A stretch of 8,796 nt of DNA, from positions 1 through 8,796 of the forward strand of contig CAZIOR010000025.1 in assembly GCA_964540925.1 (NCBI GenBank), read 5' to 3'. This DNA is from CAZFRF01 sp964540925. Its GTDB lineage: Bacteria; Patescibacteriota; Microgenomatia; Levybacterales; UBA12049. The notes beneath the pieces were generated by a model, which saw only the letters and a list, made by a program, of their open reading frames with translations, did no database searches and was not told where the DNA came from. How positions within the stretch are numbered: position 1 is the first letter of the stretch; every line of letters starts with the position of its first letter. Shown one piece after another: positions 5,578 through 8,796 of the stretch. The translations under genes were made by a program, and so were the position numbers.

Positions 5578-8500
5578 TTAATTTTTTAGGTTCTTATCTA
5601 TTTTCCTTACGCTTCCATCATCATTGAATTGCAATACGATTTTATTGAAATCTAAACCTGCGCTATGAACAGCCTCGGCTACTGTTAAATAAGTATATAT
5701 TTTAGCTTGAGGGTTTTTGAATGCAAACCAAGTTGCATCCTCAAGTCCCACAGGGAATACCCAAGCATCTCCAGATTTAATTGGCACGTTTACAAAATGA
5801 AATTCTACTTTATCTTCTGACCAGAAATTTGTATATTCTGCGTCCAGGGAAATAAAGAAATTTTGAACCTTTTGCCCTGCTCCAGCCCAGTCAAAATATG
5901 CTTGTTGGATTTGGATAATTTGAAATAGTGAGTAAATTAAAACAAAAATTGTTACAGTTAGAAAAGCAATTTCTTTACTGGTTTTAAGTAAAACATCATA
6001 AAACTTTTTAATATAGTAAACAAAAATAATTATTACTCCTAATGATGCTAAGTAGCTATACCTAGATGTAATATTGCCAAGTCCTAAATAGGTAATTAAT
6101 GCTGAAACAAAGAATAAAGAACCAAAGATCACAATTCTTCTATCCTCACCTGCGAATATTCTTATTTTTTTAATATACATAATTACAACTATTGATAGTA
6201 AGGCTAAAGCAAAAATAATAGAAACAGCTAAATTGGCTCTAAATACTGCACGCAAAGCTTCATAAATAGGCAATGTATTTTGTCCTACCAAAATCAACAT
6301 TAAATAACCTAAGATATTTCCAATAATATTAAAAGGTAGTTTTACTAAATCATAACTGTAATCACCGTTAAACCAATGACTGTGAGCAATAAGCCTTATT
6401 CCTAAATAACCAATAATCGGCAGAAACAATGCTAAGTATTCTTTTTTTGTAATAAATTCTTTTGCTGCAGCTATTACTCCATCTTTTGCACGATAGCTTA
6501 AAATCAAGAATGGAACAACAATTCCCATTTCATGGAACATTAATGAACCAACTATAAACACAAGGGAGAAAATATAATAAATTATTTTTTTACTTTCTGA
6601 GTATTTAATAAATGACAGTACTGTTAAAAGAGCAAAGAATGATGCTGCGACTTGGCCAATCGATGCAATCCAAAACACTGCTTCAGAATAACCTGCTAGT
6701 ATTAAAAAGAGAAAAGCAGCAACAGCTGACATCAACTTATTTTTATAAATTTTAAGCGATAAGAAATAAAATAAAACTGCGACTGCAAAATGCATTACCA
6801 ATGAAAATGCATGGTAAACAAAAGGATTTAACCAAAATATAGATTCAAAAATATAAAAATAAAGTTTTGTTCCTGGTCTATAAAAGAAACCATTTGAATT
6901 AACAAAAAAGTTTATAATTCTCTCTATAAATGAACAGCTATTAGTACCACAATCTGATGCCCACCTAAGCCAAGTAAAATCATCTCCAATAAAGAAATTT
7001 GAAAGCATAGGAGAATACAAAACTAACGCGAAACCAAATAAATAAACAGCTACAGCAATATTTGAAGTAGATATTTTAATAAATTCATCTTTTAAGCTTA
7101 TTTGTTTTCCTTGATATTGCATAACCAAGGCAAGCGTAATACCGATTAGCATCCAAAGTACAAAAGCAATCTTTGAAGCCTCAAATACATCGATTAAAGT
7201 AGCGTTTAAAAAGAGTCCAACAGTACCAGCGATAAATCCAATTACAAAGCTTTTAACAAGCGGAGAATCTATATTTTTATAGGCGTTTTTAACGTAAATA
7301 CCAAAGGAGATAAAAATTGCAAAAAATGCCAAGAAGCCAAACATTCCTATCTCCCCCAACATTCTTAAATAATTATTATCAACTGCTAAGCTAACTGAGC
7401 CATATCCACTTCCCAAAAAGATATTACGCATAAATGCAGCAAATGTTCTTGGCCATTCACCCTGGAATCTAGTTGTGAATGACAAATCATATGCAGCTGC
7501 TTTTTTAACTATAAAATCTCCATGCAATACTAAAACTTGAGCTGAAAAAGTAGCTTTAATGTTTTCGGGTAATTCATAAAAGAAATTGCCCAATCTATTA
7601 GTAACTGGTGATAAGGTTAAATTTATATATCCAGTTCCTTGAGGCAAACTCTCTCCATTTGAAACATTTGTTGCAAGTACCAAAGGTACGTTTTGAGGAA
7701 TAAATTCATAATCAAGAAGTGCTGATGCAGAAGATTTTAAAGTATCAGCATCCCCTGTTATTGCATGAACCAGCTCTTCCTCAGAAGATACTCTTTTTTG
7801 CAAGACAATTTTATCTTTAAAATAATCTTTAGGCACGAATTTAACATGACCTACTGAGTTGCCTGTTTTTGCGTCGACCAATACATCCACCGTTGCAACC
7901 GTACTCTTAAATCTATCTAAAAGAGATGGCTGAAATGTTAAAAAAACAAAAGCAAACACCGCAAGTAAAGGTAAAATAATAAACACTAATTTCTTTTTAT
8001 GAAAAAACAAAACTATAAAAAGCGAAACAAACAGGACTAAAAATGAGACTCTTGAAACCGTCCAAAAGAGAACAATTAAACCAAGTGCAGATGCAATTAT
8101 GGTTACTATTTTGAATAACCAATTTTTAAAACCAAAAAATAAACTAGCAACTAATGGGATTATCAAAACTAAATATGCAGCAAGATCATAATGACCTGCA
8201 AAAGTCGATGAAACCCTTGATAAGCCTGAGAGCTGAATTGGAATTCCTTTCGCAAATTCCTCATTCATTGTTAAGTATGCAGGAAAACCTAAATATTTCT
8301 GCCCAAATCCATAAAAAACTACTCCTAAAAAGGTGATAATAATAACTGAAATTACTAAAGGTAAACGTTCTTTCTTGCCTTTAAATCCTTGATAAGCAAT
8401 AAAGAACAAGCTCATGTACTCAACATGCCTAACTAAAGATAGAAAAGCTACATTTGGGAAAACATTAGCAATAGTTGGAAAAACTAAAAGAATTCCATGC

Positions 8501-8760
8501 ATTGTAGACAGTGCTCCAACTATCCAAAAGATCATAATCGGCAAAGTAAGAGGAGTTTTTAAGGTTATTTTTTCCTTTAATAAAAGTACAATCCAAGATA
8601 GGAGCACAAAAACAACTAAAAAATCTTCGGTTCTAACATATACCCATGTATTTTTTACATCAACAAGTGGAATCTTAGGAAATAGTGGAATTACGATTAA
8701 AAGAATAAGAGTCTCAATAAATAAAATATTATCGTATATAAAATTTAAGATTTTTTTCAT
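5578..8760 (-). CDS. Fusion of O-antigen ligase/polymerase-like domain and TMTC/PMT-like GT-C glycosyltransferase
   Basis: A 1060-residue polytopic membrane protein, about twice the length of either family alone. Residues 1-550 resemble the O-antigen ligase/polymerase superfamily (WaaL, Wzy, PglL). Markers are RVSSTFAGHYDLAAYL (182-197), WTVSRVSF with Ser-Arg 236-237 (233-240), a large outside loop (about 276-445) ending RFQGEWPRTF, and GSGYGSVSLAVDNNYLRMLGEIG (450-472). The position near DNN usually carries His in WaaL. Residues 566-1060 form a GT-C unit: GDDFTWL (592-598) in the first outside loop with a likely catalytic Asp pair, FYRPGTKL (626-633), an NPFVYHAFSLVMH stretch (645-657), NITSRYSYLAS (896-906) and a soluble tail from about 950. 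These resemble TMTC/PMT O-mannosyltransferases. The expected roles are en bloc glycan transfer or polymerisation, plus addition of sugars from lipid-phosphate donors. No internal stop interrupts the frame. The upstream gene abuts or overlaps it, and no promoter-like box is obvious. Confidence 0.82.
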   Translation of the reverse strand: MKKILNFIYDNILFIETLILLIVIPLFPKIPLVDVKNTWVYVRTEDFLVVFVLLSWIVLLLKEKITLKTPLTLPIMIFWIVGALSTMHGILLVFPTIANVFPNVAFLSLVRHVEYMSLFFIAYQGFKGKKERLPLVISVIIITFLGVVFYGFGQKYLGFPAYLTMNEEFAKGIPIQLSGLSRVSSTFAGHYDLAAYLVLIIPLVASLFFGFKNWLFKIVTIIASALGLIVLFWTVSRVSFLVLFVSLFIVLFFHKKKLVFIILPLLAVFAFVFLTFQPSLLDRFKSTVATVDVLVDAKTGNSVGHVKFVPKDYFKDKIVLQKRVSSEEELVHAITGDADTLKSSASALLDYEFIPQNVPLVLATNVSNGESLPQGTGYINLTLSPVTNRLGNFFYELPENIKATFSAQVLVLHGDFIVKKAAAYDLSFTTRFQGEWPRTFAAFMRNIFLGSGYGSVSLAVDNNYLRMLGEIGMFGFLAFFAIFISFGIYVKNAYKNIDSPLVKSFVIGFIAGTVGLFLNATLIDVFEASKIAFVLWMLIGITLALVMQYQGKQISLKDEFIKISTSNIAVAVYLFGFALVLYSPMLSNFFIGDDFTWLRWASDCGTNSCSFIERIINFFVNSNGFFYRPGTKLYFYIFESIFWLNPFVYHAFSLVMHFAVAVLFYFLSLKIYKNKLMSAVAAFLFLILAGYSEAVFWIASIGQVAASFFALLTVLSFIKYSESKKIIYYIFSLVFIVGSLMFHEMGIVVPFLILSYRAKDGVIAAAKEFITKKEYLALFLPIIGYLGIRLIAHSHWFNGDYSYDLVKLPFNIIGNILGYLMLILVGQNTLPIYEALRAVFRANLAVSIIFALALLSIVVIMYIKKIRIFAGEDRRIVIFGSLFFVSALITYLGLGNITSRYSYLASLGVIIIFVYYIKKFYDVLLKTSKEIAFLTVTIFVLIYSLFQIIQIQQAYFDWAGAGQKVQNFFISLDAEYTNFWSEDKVEFHFVNVPIKSGDAWVFPVGLEDATWFAFKNPQAKIYTYLTVAEAVHSAGLDFNKIVLQFNDDGSVRKIDKNLKN

Positions 8761-8763
8761 AAA

Positions 8764-8796
8764 TTATCTAAACCAAGCTGCTCTACCGAGTTTATA
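8764..8796 (-). CDS. C-terminal end of an unidentified upstream gene
   Basis: The 36 bases before the fusion gene are open in two minus-strand frames, so an upstream gene probably ends here. One frame reads YKLGRAAWFR and stops with TAA at 8766-8764, 3 bases before the next ATG. The other reads INSVEQLGLDNL and ends at a TGA overlapping the ATG as ATGA, the arrangement used at two other junctions in this window. The coordinates given are for the first frame. The visible part is too short to choose between them or to assign a family, so this entry records only that the fusion gene is likely not first in its operon. Confidence 0.35.
   Translation of the reverse strand, partial: YKLGRAAWFR

Noticed and set aside
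8154..8336. A 60-codon open frame on the plus strand, antisense to the fusion gene
   Set aside because: It lies wholly inside a long, motif-bearing minus-strand gene, has no -10 box near its ATG and encodes nothing recognisable, so it is a shadow frame.
8764..8796. A tRNA-like string (GGTAGAGCAGCTTGGTTTA) at the right edge
   Set aside because: It resembles a D-arm, but the following bases do not form an anticodon stem and run straight into a start codon; coding sequence is the simpler explanation.
1..8796. CRISPR array, insertion sequence, integrase or phage genes
   Set aside because: I found no regularly spaced repeats, transposase or integrase motifs, or target-site duplications; the window is filled by ordinary glycan and small soluble protein genes.

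Overview
This AT-rich window (roughly 30-35% G+C by eye) is densely packed with genes for building and attaching surface glycans. Seven genes are complete and two are cut by the window edges. All lie on the minus strand except one small gene. Gaps run from a 4-base overlap to 62 bases, and no stretch over 300 bases lacks a gene. TGA is a normal stop here, which argues against the recoded SR1/Gracilibacteria lineages. The low G+C, short gaps, 4-base ATGA overlaps, run of divergent glycosyltransferases and membrane-protein style suggest a Candidate Phyla Radiation (Patescibacteria, possibly Microgenomates) bacterium. That placement is inference from style only; there is no marker gene.

Layout, read in the minus-strand direction of transcription (right to left). 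The last codons of an unidentified gene enter at the right edge. Next is a 1060-residue membrane protein (8760-5578) that joins an O-antigen ligase/polymerase-like half to a TMTC/PMT-like GT-C glycosyltransferase half. A 33-base gap with a promoter-like element leads to a two-gene unit: an ArnT/PMT-type GT-C membrane glycosyltransferase (5544-4108) overlapping by 4 bases a cytoplasmic GT4 glycosyltransferase (4111-2924). An 85-residue gene of unknown function (2904-2647) with its own extended -10 box follows. A plus-strand DUF1801 gene (2281-2631) runs towards it. Divergent from DUF1801 is a last unit: GT4 (2218-1115), GT4 (1099-20) and the first codons of a gene starting MKVVIFAG (23 to beyond base 1), likely a sugar-nucleotidyltransferase or similar Rossmann-type enzyme.

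Working model (inference): the three GT4 enzymes assemble a glycan on the cytoplasmic face from nucleotide sugars. The ArnT-like enzyme adds sugars from a polyprenyl-phosphate donor on the outer face. The fusion protein polymerises the glycan or transfers it to an acceptor, a lipid or a protein, and may also add sugars through its GT-C half. No flippase gene is in view.

The two most notable observations are the ligase/GT-C fusion and the start-site architecture. All four visible transcription-unit starts carry TATAAT or TAGAAT only 6-7 bases before the ATG, two of them as TGCTATAAT. No start in the window has a Shine-Dalgarno sequence at normal spacing. This points to leaderless mRNAs and also fixes the start codon of the GT4 gene at 2218.
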